From Paraniabella hibiscisoli (GTDB taxonomy: Bacteria; Bacteroidota; Bacteroidia; Chitinophagales; Chitinophagaceae), in contig NZ_JAKWBK010000001.1 in the NCBI RefSeq assembly GCF_022512515.1, positions 4,216,001 through 4,280,000 of the forward strand: a stretch of 64,000 nucleotides of DNA, in the 5' to 3' direction. Below, in pieces: positions 1 to 11,969 of the stretch. Position numbers and translations under genes: made by a program. Numbering within the stretch: the first letter of the stretch is position 1; the number at the start of each line of letters is the position of its first letter. Under the pieces are notes generated by a model. The model had not been told where the DNA came from, did not search any database, and worked only from the letters and a program-made list of their open reading frames with translations.

Positions 1-2223
1 CTTAACCTCGAAGAAGCTGAGCGGTATCCGAATGTTGACTGGGTAGATGCGTTGTTTAAAAAGCATACCTGGTCGTCCAACGCGAATTTGAATATCCAGG
101 GAGGTACGCGGTTTGTGAAATACTTCTCCAGTGTCGACTTTGCACATGAAGGAGATATTTTTAAAATTTATGAGAATAATCGTGGTTACACTCCGGGTTA
201 TGGCTTCAATCGTATCAACTTCCGTACGAATCTCGATTTTCAGTTAACCGGAACTACGGTATTTAAAGTGAATCTTGCCGGAACTTATGGACAGAGAAAG
301 AGCCCGTGGGCAGGAGTAAATGAATCCAGTACATGGAGTGCGGCATACTTCGCTTCTCCCGCTGCTTTCCTGCCGGTTTATGCTGACGGTTCCTGGGGAT
401 ATTATGCGCCTAACGAGGCAACCTACATGAACTCTGCTATGGCCTTGGCACGAAGCGGTATCCAATACAACACCAATGCGAGGGTTGCTACCGACTTTAC
501 ACTGGAGCAGAACCTGGATATGCTCATAAAAGGCTTAAAATTCAATGGAACGATTTCTTTTGACAATACCTTTTCAGAAGGGGGACGAGGTTTAAATGAT
601 GCAGATGACGTACAACGTAAGTGGATCAACCCACTTACCGGTATGGTTCAATATAGGTTTGCCAATGATAATTCGACCAACTTTGATTTCCAGTCTTTCG
701 ACAAATGGGCTGCAACCGGCGGTGGTACCGGTGGTGCTTATCGTAGAATCTTTTACAATTTGCAATTGAATTATGCCAAACGAATCAATAAGCACAATAT
801 CGCGTTAACGGGATTGATGAACCGGAATCAAACAGCTACCGGAAGTGAAATTCTAGTTATCGGGAAGATTGGGTGTTTCGTACCGTTTATGGCTTCGATA
901 ACAAGTATACAGTTGAGTATAATGGTGCTTACAACGGTTCTGAAAGGTTTGCTGCCGACAAAAGATTTGCATTCTTCTCCTCGGGTGGTTTGAACTGGAT
1001 CCTTTCAAAGGAGAAATTTATGGAGAATATCCAGTTTATCGACCTGTTTAAATTCCGTACATCTATTGGGAAGACAGGTGCAGATAATGTTGGAGGCGGA
1101 CGTTGGGCCTACCTTACCGAATGGCAGCGGGGTGGCAACGCTGTTATGGGAGTAATAAACGAAGGCGCGGAAGCCAGTCCCTATGCATGGTTCAGAGAAA
1201 CAAGGGTAGGTAATCCTAATGTACAATGGGAAGAGGCTTTGAAATATAACGTAGGTGTAGACTTTGAGTTGTTCAAAGGATTAATCAGCGGTAAGGCAGA
1301 TCTTTTTGGGATCATCGTACCAATATATATTACTACAGGGCGGTGCGCGTGCCATACCAAGCTATTTTGGAACCGCTGCTCCTGCCGTTAACCAGGGTGA
1401 AGTAAAAAATAAAGGTTACGAGTTAGAACTGCATATCAGGAAGAGTTTAAATCCCAATCTGCGTGTGTATTCAGATTTTATCATTACACATGCCAAAAAC
1501 AAGGTTATCGAGGCTGATGATCCGCTACTACGCCCATCTTACCAGAAAACCGCAGGCTATGAAGTGGGTACCTGGAGAGGAAAGGTCAGCAATGGCTATT
1601 ACAGCACCTGGGATGCACTTTACGGAAGTACGATGCATAACACCAACGATAATGCCAAGCTTCCGGGTAATGTTTATATAGTAGATTATAACGGGGACGG
1701 GGTTATAGATGATTTTGACAATGCGCCATGGGGCTATAGCGATTGGCCTTTGAATAGTTACAATGCCAATTTCGGTTTAGAATGGAAGGACCTCTCTCTG
1801 TTTCTTCAATTTTATGGCGTGAACAATGTAAACCGCGATGTTGCTTTTAATAGTTTAAATAATAAAAACCTGACGGTTTATGACGAAGGTACTTTTTGGT
1901 CTCCTATGAACCAGGATCCGACGCAACCTCTGCCAAGATGGTCAACGGTGCCGGCAGGTTATTTTCGCGGCAATTTCAATCGTTACGATGCATCTTATGT
2001 GCGTTTGAAGAATGCTGAAATAGCTTATACGTTTAGAAACAGCCACTGGAGCTTCGTAAGAAAAGCTAGGCTGGACAACGTAAGGCTTTATCTGAACGGT
2101 AATAACCTCATTACCTGGACCAAAATGCCGGATGATCGGGAACAAAACATTGGTGGTGCTTCTTACCAGGGCGCATATCCTACCATGCGACGTTTCAATT
2201 TGGGATTCAATCTGTTTTTCTAA
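1..2223 (+). CDS. xusA: SusC-like TonB-dependent outer-membrane transporter (5' end outside window, frameshifted)
   Basis: About 740 C-terminal residues of a SusC/RagA beta-barrel that imports oligosaccharides across the outer membrane. Coding sequence is open from base 1. Barrel hallmarks include SYREDWVFR, GAYNGSERF, QGGARAIPSYFG, a calcium-type DYNGDGVIDDFD loop and the terminal GFNLFF ending in an aromatic residue. Three frame changes occur: near 852 (restoring one C gives E-I-P-S-Y-R-E-D-W), near 1303 (one T in a T-run) and near 1325. They look like sequencing indels. It is followed 18 bases later by its SusD partner and heads a tandem susCD-susCD-DUF1735-GH10 array, the known xylan utilisation (xus) order; the symbol rests on that order. 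The N-terminal plug and signal peptide are not visible. Confidence 0.92.
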
Positions 2224-2241
2224 ACTATTATTATCAGAATT

Positions 2242-4169
2242 ATGAAAAAGAATTATATCAAATCGATATTCTTAATAGGAATAGTTACTACTATTGTTGG
2301 ATTTGCTTCTTGTAAAAAGTATCTGGACAGAGAGCCTGGCTCCATTGTCGCAAAAGAGGAAGCGTTCAAAGACTTCTTCAATTTCCAGGGATTTACCGAG
2401 GAACTGTATCAATGTATCCCTGATTTTACCAATGCTTACTGGACGAATTCCTGGAACTGGGGTGATGACGAAGTACAATCAACTTCTCAGGCTTTTCATT
2501 TTATTGTAAAGGTGGATAACGGCGATTTCTGGGGATGGCAGCGTGGTTATGATAGCTGGGGAGCAGGTTTTATGGATGGAGGCAACTTCAGTACGAATAA
2601 TGATCGAATGACTAAAAAGCTATGGCCCGGTGCATGGTATGGCATAAGAAAGTGTAATCTTGGTTTAGAGAATATGAATTTGCTGACAGACGCAACCCAG
2701 GAAGAGAAGAACCTGATTAAAGGTCAGTTATTGTTTTTTCGTGGTTGGTTTCATCACATGTTAATCCAATATTTTGGAGGGTTGCCGTATATTGATAAAG
2801 TGTTGCCAAGTGACGTGAAACTGGATCTTCCACGTCTGTCTTATCATGAGTGCGCTGATAAAGCTGCTGCAGATTTTAGAGAAGCAGCTAATTTACTACC
2901 GGTTGAATGGGATAATACATTGGCCGGCAGGAGAACCTTAGGCAAGAACGACCTGCGTATTAATAAAATAATGGCGTTGGGATACCTGGGTAAAAATTAT
3001 CTGTGGGCAGCCAGCCCTTTGATGAATGGAGCATCTACAGGCAATCAAAGCTATAATACAGAGTACGCAAAGAAGGCAGCTGCTGCATTTGGTGAGTTGC
3101 TAACTATTATTGATGCAGGCGGTACCAAGTATAGTTATTACCGTTTCAATATTACTATAAAAACTTTTATACCAATTTTGAAAACTGGGCCATGCCCGGT
3201 GGAAGAGTGGGCGGACCTGAACAAGGACAGGAGGCAATATTTAGAGGGCCTTATTGGAGTGCCAATAGTTCCAATTACGGAACCAGCCGCCAATACCAGC
3301 CTCAGTTCTTAATTGGGGAGGGTGAGGTGAAGTTCTTTCCCACGGCAAATTATGTTAATTATTATGGGATGGCTAACGGCTTACCTATCAATGCTGCAAA
3401 CAGCGCTGCTGTAGCTGATAACGAATCGGGTTATAGTCCTACTCAGCCATGGAAAGGGCGTGATCCACGCTTTTACAATGATATTATTTACGATGGAAGA
3501 AAAATGGTGGAAGCCAGTATCCCCAGTGCAAATGAAGAGAAGTACCGGTATGCTACATTGTACTCAGGCGGGGATTACAGGGTGCCCATTACTACCAGTA
3601 GCCGAAGCGGATACCTGCTTTTTAAATTTATTCCTCCTTTGAGTAATAAATACGATTTGGGAACCAGTTACAATAAATCACTTAACGTGCATCTTCCTTA
3701 TATGAGACTTGCTGATATCTATATTATGTATGCTGAGGCAGCATCAGAAGGGTATAATTCACCAATGGGCAAAGATCCTAACTATACCAAAACTGCAGTA
3801 GATGCGATCAATTTTGTAAGAGACCGTGCAGGTGTTGGACATGTGGCCGGAAAGTTTACAGGTTCACAGGATGCATTCAGAAACGAATATCGACGCGAAC
3901 GCGCAGTTGAGCTTTCGTTCGAAGGGCACCGGTTTAACGATTTGCGCCGTTGGCGTTTGCTTATTCAGAAGCCTTATACTCTGAAGACCTCTTTGGAGTT
4001 TGACCGGGCGCCGGGCTTCTCAACCACAAATGCGAAAGAAAACAGGGTTGTGAATCTTAGAGAGCAGGTGATACTGGAAAGAAATTTTTCTGAAAAGCAC
4101 TATTGGCTTCCATTAAGGAATGTAGATGTTATGCTTTATACGGAGTTTCCTCAGAATCCCGGATGGTAG
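2242..4169 (+). CDS. xusB: SusD-like surface glycan-binding lipoprotein, first of tandem pair (one frameshift)
   Basis: SusD/RagB family lipoprotein (about 640 aa) that caps the upstream SusC and binds xylan oligomers at the cell surface. A lipoprotein signal is visible (hydrophobic stretch then FASC-KKYLDREPGS). Typical SusD segments follow: AEASEGYNSP, INFVRDRAGV, YRRERAVELSFEGHRFNDLRRW, and a C-terminal YWLPLRNVDVMLYTEFPQNPGW. The frame changes near 3136; adding one T to a TT run gives YSLLPFQYYYKNFYTNFENW followed by AMPGG, standard for the family, so the break is probably a read error. The start at 2242 is chosen because it begins the signal peptide. Partner of the SusC ending at 2223. 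Confidence 0.93.
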
Positions 4170-4217
4170 CTGATTGTGATACAATTTGATCAAGTAATTA
4201 TATTAAAAGTGTAACTA

Positions 4218-7200
4218 ATGAAATATTTAAGAATAGGATGGGTTCTGATCACCGCATTAGCACTATTTCCCATTATGCTAACTGCACAGACTTCCTCGGA
4301 AGTTACCATAAAAGCCACAGTTTATGGTTCGGGAAAGTTCCGCTGCAAGGTGCTTTGATAAGCAGTGTGGATGATGATGATAACGAAGTAACCACAGATG
4401 AAAAAGGACGTTTTGAAATTAAAGCTTCCTACGATGCTGAATTGGGTATAGCAGCCGTAGGTTACAAAACAAAATATGTGAAAGCTGAAACAGGACTGAC
4501 CGAAATAGTGCTGACACCGTCAGATGTTATTAATGATGTTAATGTACTTTTCCGGGTAAAGGCTCAAAAAGATCTGATTGGGGGAGTTAACGCTGTTGAT
4601 ATGAAGGAGTTGTTGAAAAAGAACTACACAACTTACAGCCTGGACCATATGGATGCTCTGGTTCCGGGTTACAACGGCAATAGCATGTGGGGAATGGGTA
4701 GTTACTTTACTTTAGTAGATGGAGTGCCCAGGGATGCCAATAATGTGATGCCTACCGAGATTGACCAAATTACTTTTCTCAAAAGTGCTGCGGCTGTAGT
4801 CTTATTCGGCACACAGGCCGCAAAGGGTGCCGTACTTATCACTACAAAAAGAGGGGAGGCTAATAACCGTCAGACTAATGTTACTTTGAATACGGGAGTG
4901 AATGTTGCAAAAAGCTATCCCGAGTACCTGGGGTCTGCAGAGTACATGACTTTATACAATGAAGCCCGCCGCAATGATGGACTGGCAGAATTGTTTACGC
5001 CTACGGAGATTTATAATTTCTCCTCCGGAAAAAATCCTTATCGTTACCCCAACCTGAATTTTTATACTCCTGAATATGTGACGAAGTCTTTTAACAGGCA
5101 CGATGTTACGGCTGAGATATCTGGAGGTAATGAAAGAGCGCGTTATTATACGAACGTCAATTATTATACTGCCGGTTCCATGCTGAATTTTGGAGAAGGA
5201 AAAAGAAATGACAGAACCAATCGTTTTAGCGTCAGAGGTAATATCGACATAACGATCAATCCTTTTATATACAGCAAAATAGATATGCAGGCCACGTTCT
5301 ATGATGACCGCAGCCCTAATTCGAATTTTTGGGCCGATGCGGCTACTGTTCGGCCCAACCGGTTTTCACCATTGATCCCGCTCAGCTATATAGAAGAAAA
5401 TGACCTGGCTTCATGGGGATTATTAAAGAACAGTAATTATCTAATTGGCGGTAAATACTTCCTGGGCGGTACGCAATTAGAGCAAACCAACTCATTTGCG
5501 GCTATGTACGCCGGTGCCTACAGCCAGTTTGTAAGCAGGCAGTTTCAATTCAATCCGTCGGTAGGAGCAGACTTACGCAATATTGTTAAAGGACTGAAAT
5601 TTCAAACAGATATGGCTATCGATTATCGGACGTCTTATAGCCAATCTTACAATAACACCTATGCGGTATTTTCTCCCGGAGGAACCGGGGCTTCAGGAAC
5701 CTTGCCGGGTTGGTATACCTCAGAAGGTAAAGACTATATTACCATGCTTACCCAATACGGGCAGGATGTGGCCGATGGTGTTCAAAATGTAAATGGTACT
5801 GTATACAGGCAAACTCTGGCCTTATCTAGCTATTTTAATTACGATAATGTAATAGCGGGAGATCATCATATTACAGGTTTACTTGTTGCCAATGGCTTTC
5901 AGCAAACTACTTCCGGGCAGTATCATGCATTGGGTAGTGTCAATCTAGGCTTACAGCTGGGTTATGTATTCAGGGATAAATATATGTTTGATTTTAGCGG
6001 AGCTCTCGTTCATTCGCCAAAATTGCCCGAAGGAAAGAGAAAAGCATTTAATCCAACGCTGTCTTTAGGTTGGCGCCTGAGCAATGAAAACTTTCTTAAG
6101 TCTTCTTCAGTGATTGACGATCTTAAATTAGTTGCAAGTGCAGGTTACATCAACTCTGATATAGACATTGCTAATTATTTCATGTACATGGGCTATTACC
6201 GCCTGGATGATAATGGTCCCTGGTGGGGCTGGGACGGCGGTGGCTATTCGGGCCGCATTACCGAAGCAAGAGGAGGTTCTAATCCTCAAATGACTTTTCC
6301 CAAAAGGTATAACCTTACTGCAGGCTTTGAAGGCTCCTTTTTCAGCAGCTGCTTAAACTGGAAGCCAGCTATTTTACCAACCGGATGACTGATATCCTGG
6401 TAAATGCAGCAACTATGGCTGCAGTAGTGAACCCTAACTGGTTTAATGCCGGCAACTCTATTTTCGGAGCTAATGTTAACAGGGATATAGAAAGCAGGTC
6501 TGGCTTTGACTTTGGCGCTACTTTCAAGAAAAAGCTTAATGAAGTGAATGTTATTTTAGGCCTTAATGGTACCTACTATGTAACAAAAGCTATTAAAAGA
6601 ACTGAAATCCAAAATGAGGATTACCTCTACAGGCAGGGACATGTTCTGGATGGTATCTGGGGATATGAAAATGCAGGTTTCTTCAAAGACCAGGATGATA
6701 TCAAAAATTCTCCTGTACATTCTTTAGGCGTGACCGTAAAGCCAGGTGACCTGAAGTATAAGGATCAGAACGGGGATGGTATTATCAACGTGAACGACCA
6801 GGTTTTGTTAGGTAGAGGTGGCTGGTATGGGGCGCCCTTTAACCTCGGGATGCACTTTACCGCTCAATGGCGAAAGCTAACCCTGTTTGCTTTGGGAGTA
6901 GGCAGATACGGGGCGGATGGTGTAAAAAGTGGTTCCTATTTCTGGGTTGGAGGAGAAGATAAATACTCTAAAGTAGTAAGGGACCGATGGACAACAGAAA
7001 CGGCAGATATTGCTACTTACCCGAGACTAACCACCCAAAGCAAGGCGCATAATTTTGTTACTTCTGATTTTTGGATGTATAAAGCTAACCGTTTCGACCT
7101 GGCAAAAGTTCAGGTGACATATGACCTTTCAAGTGCAATCAGGAAAAGCAATTTTATGAGAGAGTTGAATGTTTATGTAAGCGGCGCCAATTTATTAACG

Positions 7201-7290
7201 GTATCTAAAGAGCGGGAGCTTATGGAGATGAATGTTGGTGGCACTCCTCAGACCCGTTTCTACAATTTTGGCGTTAGGGCATTGTTCTAA
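4218..7290 (+). CDS. xusC: SusC-like TonB-dependent transporter, second of tandem pair (two frameshifts)
   Basis: SusC-type transporter of about 1,020 aa. The ATG at 4218 gives a clean signal peptide (MKYLRIGWVLITALALFPIM then LTAQ). A short carboxypeptidase-regulatory-like domain follows (GALISSVDDDDNEVTTDEKG), then a plug with the TonB-plug signature FLKSAAAVVLFGTQAAKGAV and a barrel ending in FYNFGVRALF. The frame changes near 4340 (one C missing) and near 6340 (one T missing in a T-run); repair of the second gives FFQQLLKLEASYFTNRMTDI. The plug is shorter than in many SusC proteins, as expected for the second SusC of the xus core. Forms a pair with the SusD at 7330. Confidence 0.92.
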
Positions 7291-7329
7291 AGAAAAATTT
7301 AAAGCAGTAAAAGTTAAAAACAACTTATT

Positions 7330-9129
7330 ATGAATAAAGTATTATTAATGGCCGCGATAACAATCCTTCTGTTCGGAGCAGGATGCAAAAGGGATTTGTT
7401 TGAGCCGGCAATTGAAAACAACCGCCAGGTGGACGATCCCAACGCCCTGATGCCCAGCCAGGCAAGGTTTATGTATGGCCTGATAGGTAATGCGTATACC
7501 CGTATACCTAACACGGGCTGGTATCATTCTGATGTGGCTACTGACAACGCTGTCTCTAATGATTTTAATAATGAATATCTCCGCATCACTCAGGGACTTT
7601 GGTCTCCTTTATTTATTCCCTTTGGTTTCAATCGCTGGACGAATGGATACCATGCGATACAATACATAAACCAGATGCTGGAGAAAGTGAATGAGGTGCA
7701 ATGGGCTGTGGATCCTAATATAGCTGAGTTGTTCAGAAGAAGGATTCGGGGTGAAGCGTATGGTTTACGCGCAGTATTTTATTCTGATTTGCTTCGGCTA
7801 TTTGGAGGTGAAGCGTCGAATGGGCAAATGCTGGGAGTTCCGCTATTTTTAAGCTTCCAGGACCCACTTGCAAACTTTAATATACCGAGGTCCACTTATG
7901 AAGAATGTCTTCAGCAGATTTATAAAGACCTGGATTCTGCATCGCTTCTTTTACCTTTTGATTATGGCGACATCAATGAAGGGGGAACGGTGCCTGCAAA
8001 ATTTGGAAATGTAGCCAGAACCGATTATAACCGGGTTTACGGTAATAATTTTAGGGGTGGACTTTTAAGTGGCAGAATCGCAATGGCTGTAAAAGCAAAG
8101 ACTTCCATTATAGCTGCCAGCCCGGCTTTTAGCTCCGGTAATACTACTACCTGGGAGAACGCCGCTCATGATGCAGCAGCAATCCTTGATCTGATTAATG
8201 GCCCGGCTGGTCTTGCTGCAACGGGATTGGAGTGGTACGGAGGTACAACGGCAATTGCCGACCAGATAAATGGTTTATCGGTTGGAGTTAATCCTCCCGA
8301 GGTACTTTGGAGAGCAAGTTGGGAAGATAACGGCTCCGGACTTGAAAGAGACAATTATCCGCCAACAATGTTTGGTAATGGTCGTATCAATCCGACCCAG
8401 AATCTGGTAGATGCCTTTCCGGCTTTAAATGGTTATCCCATTTCTGATGCGGCAAGCGGTTATAATCCTTCCGATCCTTATACGGGCCGTGATCCACGTC
8501 TTAAAATGTTCGTGCTTGTGAATGGTGGTACTTTGTCATCCAGCACAACCGCGATAAATACAGCTGCAGATGGCCCCACCAACGATGGCTTATTGAAGCA
8601 GGCAACCTCTACCCGTACAGGTTATTATTTGAAGAAATTAATGCACAGCCGTGTAACATTTACATCTACTACAACCAGTGGTCAGCGACATATCAAACCG
8701 ATCGTTCGTTACACCGAGATATTTTTAAATTATGCAGAAGCTGCAAACGAAGCCTGGGGGCCTTTAGGTAATGGCGGACATGCTTATTCTGCCTATGATG
8801 TAATAAAAGCAATACGCCGGAGAGCTGGTATTGGAATAGCCAATGGCGATGCTTACCTCGAACTGGTTAAAAATAATAAAGAAGAAATGAGAAAGCTGAT
8901 CAGGAACGAGCGCCGTTTAGAACTGTGCTTCGAAGATATTCGTTTCTGGGATTTACGTCGCTGGAAAGAAAACCTGACTGAGGGAGCAAAAGGTGTAAGT
9001 ATAACTGGTGGCGCTTACAATTATATTAATGTAGAATCCAGGGACTTCCAGAGTTTCATGACCACCAATCCTATACCCAATAGCGAAATGCTGAAATTTA
9101 ATGCGTTGATACAAAATAAAGGATGGTAG
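7330..9129 (+). CDS. xusD: SusD-like surface glycan-binding lipoprotein, second of tandem pair
   Basis: Intact 599-aa SusD/RagB lipoprotein, one of the few uninterrupted genes here. Signal MNKVLLMAAITILLFGAGC carries the lipobox Cys. Recognisable family blocks: IQYINQMLEKV in the N-terminal helical half, RGEAYGLRAVFYSDLLRLFGG, LNYAEAANEAWGP, AIRRRAGIG, and IRNERRLELCFEDIRFWDLRRW near the C terminus, ending LIQNKGW. It lies 39 bases after the second SusC, so it is co-transcribed. Expected to bind linear or decorated xylo-oligosaccharides and pass them to its SusC. Confidence 0.95.
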   Translation: MNKVLLMAAITILLFGAGCKRDLFEPAIENNRQVDDPNALMPSQARFMYGLIGNAYTRIPNTGWYHSDVATDNAVSNDFNNEYLRITQGLWSPLFIPFGFNRWTNGYHAIQYINQMLEKVNEVQWAVDPNIAELFRRRIRGEAYGLRAVFYSDLLRLFGGEASNGQMLGVPLFLSFQDPLANFNIPRSTYEECLQQIYKDLDSASLLLPFDYGDINEGGTVPAKFGNVARTDYNRVYGNNFRGGLLSGRIAMAVKAKTSIIAASPAFSSGNTTTWENAAHDAAAILDLINGPAGLAATGLEWYGGTTAIADQINGLSVGVNPPEVLWRASWEDNGSGLERDNYPPTMFGNGRINPTQNLVDAFPALNGYPISDAASGYNPSDPYTGRDPRLKMFVLVNGGTLSSSTTAINTAADGPTNDGLLKQATSTRTGYYLKKLMHSRVTFTSTTTSGQRHIKPIVRYTEIFLNYAEAANEAWGPLGNGGHAYSAYDVIKAIRRRAGIGIANGDAYLELVKNNKEEMRKLIRNERRLELCFEDIRFWDLRRWKENLTEGAKGVSITGGAYNYINVESRDFQSFMTTNPIPNSEMLKFNALIQNKGW

Positions 9130-9188
9130 TATAGACCATAAAATAAAATGAAATGAAAAAGAGCTTCCGAATTAATAAAAACGAGCAT

Positions 9189-10192
9189 ATGAATATTAAA
9201 ACGATTATACTATCGCTGATCTTGCTACTAGCTTTGTTTACTGGCTGTAACCGCGACAGGGACTTTCCTGATTACGATTATCAGACTGTATACTTTGCGT
9301 ATCAATACCCGGTACGAACGATAACTTTAGGAGAAGACGTTTCCGTTGATAACTCTTTAGATAACCAACACAAGTTTCAAATTTTTGCTGCTTTTGGGGA
9401 GGTTATAAAGCCAGGAATGATATTAACATAGGTTATAGCATTGATAATACATTACTCGGAAGCGGATTGCTATTTAGTGCTGCGGGAGGTGAAGTGTTGC
9501 CAATGCCAGCCAACTACTACACACCGGCAGCCAACAGTATTGTTATTCCATCCGGCGCAGCTGCAGGCAGTGTTGATATTCAATTAACAGATGCCTTCTT
9601 TAATGATCCTAAATCCATTAATAATACTTATGTTATTCCGATGAAGCTAACCTCACTCAGTGGTGCAGACTCAATACTTTCTGCTAAGAATTTCACGCTC
9701 TATGCGGTGAGATTTGTAAATCAGTGGCATGGTAATTATCTGCGAAGAGGTTCTGATGCTATGACCGGCGATGTTACCAAAACCGTTACGCGCCATGCTC
9801 AATATGTAGAAAGTGACCAGGTGAACAAACTCTCAACCCAATCATTGTCGGAACTGACTTTTCCGGTTTTGTTCCAGGATAATAATAACAACAACTTTAC
9901 ATGCACACTGCTACTTAAGTTCGATAATTCAGGCAACTGTACAATTTCTTCGGGTACAACCGGCTTTACAGCAATAGGTTCGGGTTCTTTTGTTAAGCGA
10001 GGTGAAAAAAATAGCTGGGGTAATAAAGACCGGGATGCACTGTACCTAAGCTACCAGGTAACTTATAATAGTATTACTGTTGGCACGGGAGCAAATACCA
10101 GGCAGATTAACGGTAGTATTATCACTAAAGATACTTTGGTAATGCGTGACAGGGCTGTGAAAGCTGAATGGTTTACGCCTGTAACTAAATAG
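9189..10192 (+). CDS. xusE: DUF1735-type surface lipoprotein, XusE-like (one frameshift)
   Basis: Putative surface glycan-binding lipoprotein between the second SusD and GH10, the slot of xusE in xylan utilisation systems. The ATG at 9189 (a second possible start is 9153) gives MNIKTIILSLILLLALFTGC with a lipobox. The N-terminal half has the DUF1735 look (YQTVYFAYQYPVRTITLGED; later PANYYTPAANSIVIPSG; YVIPMKLTSLSGADSI). The C-terminal half (LRRGSDAM to AEWFTPVTK) is a separate beta-rich domain. The frame changes near 9398; restoring one G to a four-G run gives AFGGYKARNDINIGYSIDN and a continuous protein of about 335 aa. No catalytic motif is seen; binding is inferred from position and family. 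Confidence 0.82.
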
Positions 10193-10218
10193 TTTGTTTG
10201 ACCTCATATTTAAATATC

Positions 10219-11886
10219 ATGTTTAAAATAAATAAAACATTAGCATGCTCTTTCTCAGCAATACTTTTGCTGAACTCATGCGCCAAATTTTCATCTAATG
10301 AGTACACCTCAGTAGATAAGCCAGAAACGGTGGTATTACAGGAAGAGATTGATGCCTATCCCGGATTACAGGCAATTAAATCAGCCAACGCCGTATTGAA
10401 ACTAGGAATGGCGCTTTCGTCGGCAGGGTATATCGCACAGGATGTGAGCTATCGCATTGCTGAAAGAAACTTCGACGAGCTTGTTCTGGAAACTGAGATG
10501 AGACACGGCGATGTAGTAATGGCAGATGGTGCTTTAGATTTAACCGGTGTTAAGAAGTTTTTAAATGTAGCAAAAGCCGCCGGCAAGTTTGTTTATGGAA
10601 ACGTACTTACATGGCATACAGCACAAAACTCCACATATCTCAACGGTCTTATAACAGGAGCCAGCGGTATAACTACCGTCAATTTTGAATCAGATGCAGT
10701 TGGTAAAGCGTACCCGATGACCGGAAACAGCACTGCAGTTGTGGAGCTGGATCCCAAAGGCGGTGGAAGCAAGGTATTACACATAGGCAATGCTGCTACA
10801 CCCGCTAACCAGTCGTTTTCTAAAATAGATATTACATTGCCGGCAGGGATAAAACTAGGTAACTGCTCTCAGGTAGCATTAGATATACTTGCTCCTGGAT
10901 CGGGCGGTTTATTCGGGTCTGGTATGAGACTGGGTATCAACAACAGGGCATTAACTGTTTACGGCTCGCCCTCCAGCTTTGGAGCGGCCGACAACGTATG
11001 GCTTACCGGTGGTAAGGTTATTTTGCCTATTAGTAATTTGAATCTCACTGCTGAAGAAAAGGAACTGACAACTTTTACACTGGTTTTTGGATCAGGAACC
11101 GGCTCGGAAATTACTATATGGATAATGTGATCATTTCATGGAATGCTCAAAAAACTGCTGAAGAGAAAAAACGATTATCACCGGTGCCTTGAACAAATTT
11201 ATTTCAGGGATGATCGATACGTGTAAATCGGTAGTTACTGCATGGGATGTGGTTAAAGAACCTTTCGATGACGCGAACCCTACACAACTTAAAACAGGAG
11301 TCGGGAAAACATTGGCTGCTGGAGAATTTTACTGGCAGGATTACCTGGGTTATGACTACGCCGTGACGGCATTTCAGTTCGCAAGACAGCATGCCAACGC
11401 AACCGATAAATTGTTTATTAACGACAATAATCTGGAATCAATCTTGCTAAATGCCGCGGGCTGATCAATTATGTGCAATATATAGAAAGCAAAGGGGCAA
11501 AGGTAGATGGCATTGGCACCCAAATGCATATCGACATCAATACAAATAAAGAAAATATAGCAGAACACTTCAGGTTATTGGCGGCATCAGGAAAAATAAT
11601 TAAAATATCCGAATTGGATATCAGCCTGGGTGGCGTTAAAACACCACAGGCAACAGCTGCACAGTATACCGCTCAGGCAGAGATGTATCAATATGTGTTA
11701 GAAAAATACTTTGAGTTGGTTCCGCCGGCTCAACGCTACGGTATTACATTCTGGAGTCCTTTTGACAGGCCCGCTTCGTCTTCCTGGAGGTCAGGAGAAC
11801 CTGTTGGTATCTGGAGAGAAAATCTTTCCAGGAAACTTTCCTACAAAACAGTTGCTGATATAATAAAAGTAAAAGCCGGCCAATAA
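10219..11886 (+). CDS. GH10 endo-xylanase-like lipoprotein with inserted beta-sandwich domain (three frameshifts)
   Basis: Family GH10 lipoprotein (about 555 aa). Signal: LACSFSAILLLNSC. The GH10 barrel begins at AIKSANAVLKLGMALS, is interrupted after WHTAQNSTYLNGLI by about 165 residues of beta-sandwich sequence (VNFESDAVGKAYPM to MDNVIISWNAQ) that resembles a carbohydrate-binding module, then resumes at WDVVKEPF. Such insertion is known for xus-linked GH10 enzymes. The acid/base Glu (WDVVKE) and nucleophile Glu (ISELDIS) are present, as is QMHID, but several usually invariant subsite residues differ (see findings). Frame changes near 11111, 11170 and 11460 are each explained by one missing base. 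Last gene of the core operon; a terminator follows. Confidence 0.88.
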
Positions 11887-11915
11887 GTAGCTTATAAAAC
11901 TTGTTACAATCAAGA

Positions 11916-11949
11916 GGCCCCGGAAGCGCTGGTAGCCGGGGCCGTTTTT
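11916..11949 (+). terminator. Rho-independent terminator after the xus core
   Basis: Perfect 8-bp GC-rich stem GGCCCCGG (11916-11923) and CCGGGGCC (11936-11943) with a 12-base loop, followed by GTTTTT. It sits 30 bases after the GH10 stop codon and ends the susCD-susCD-GH10 operon. Confidence 0.9.
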
Positions 11950-11969
11950 AACAAAGCAGATTGCTATAT

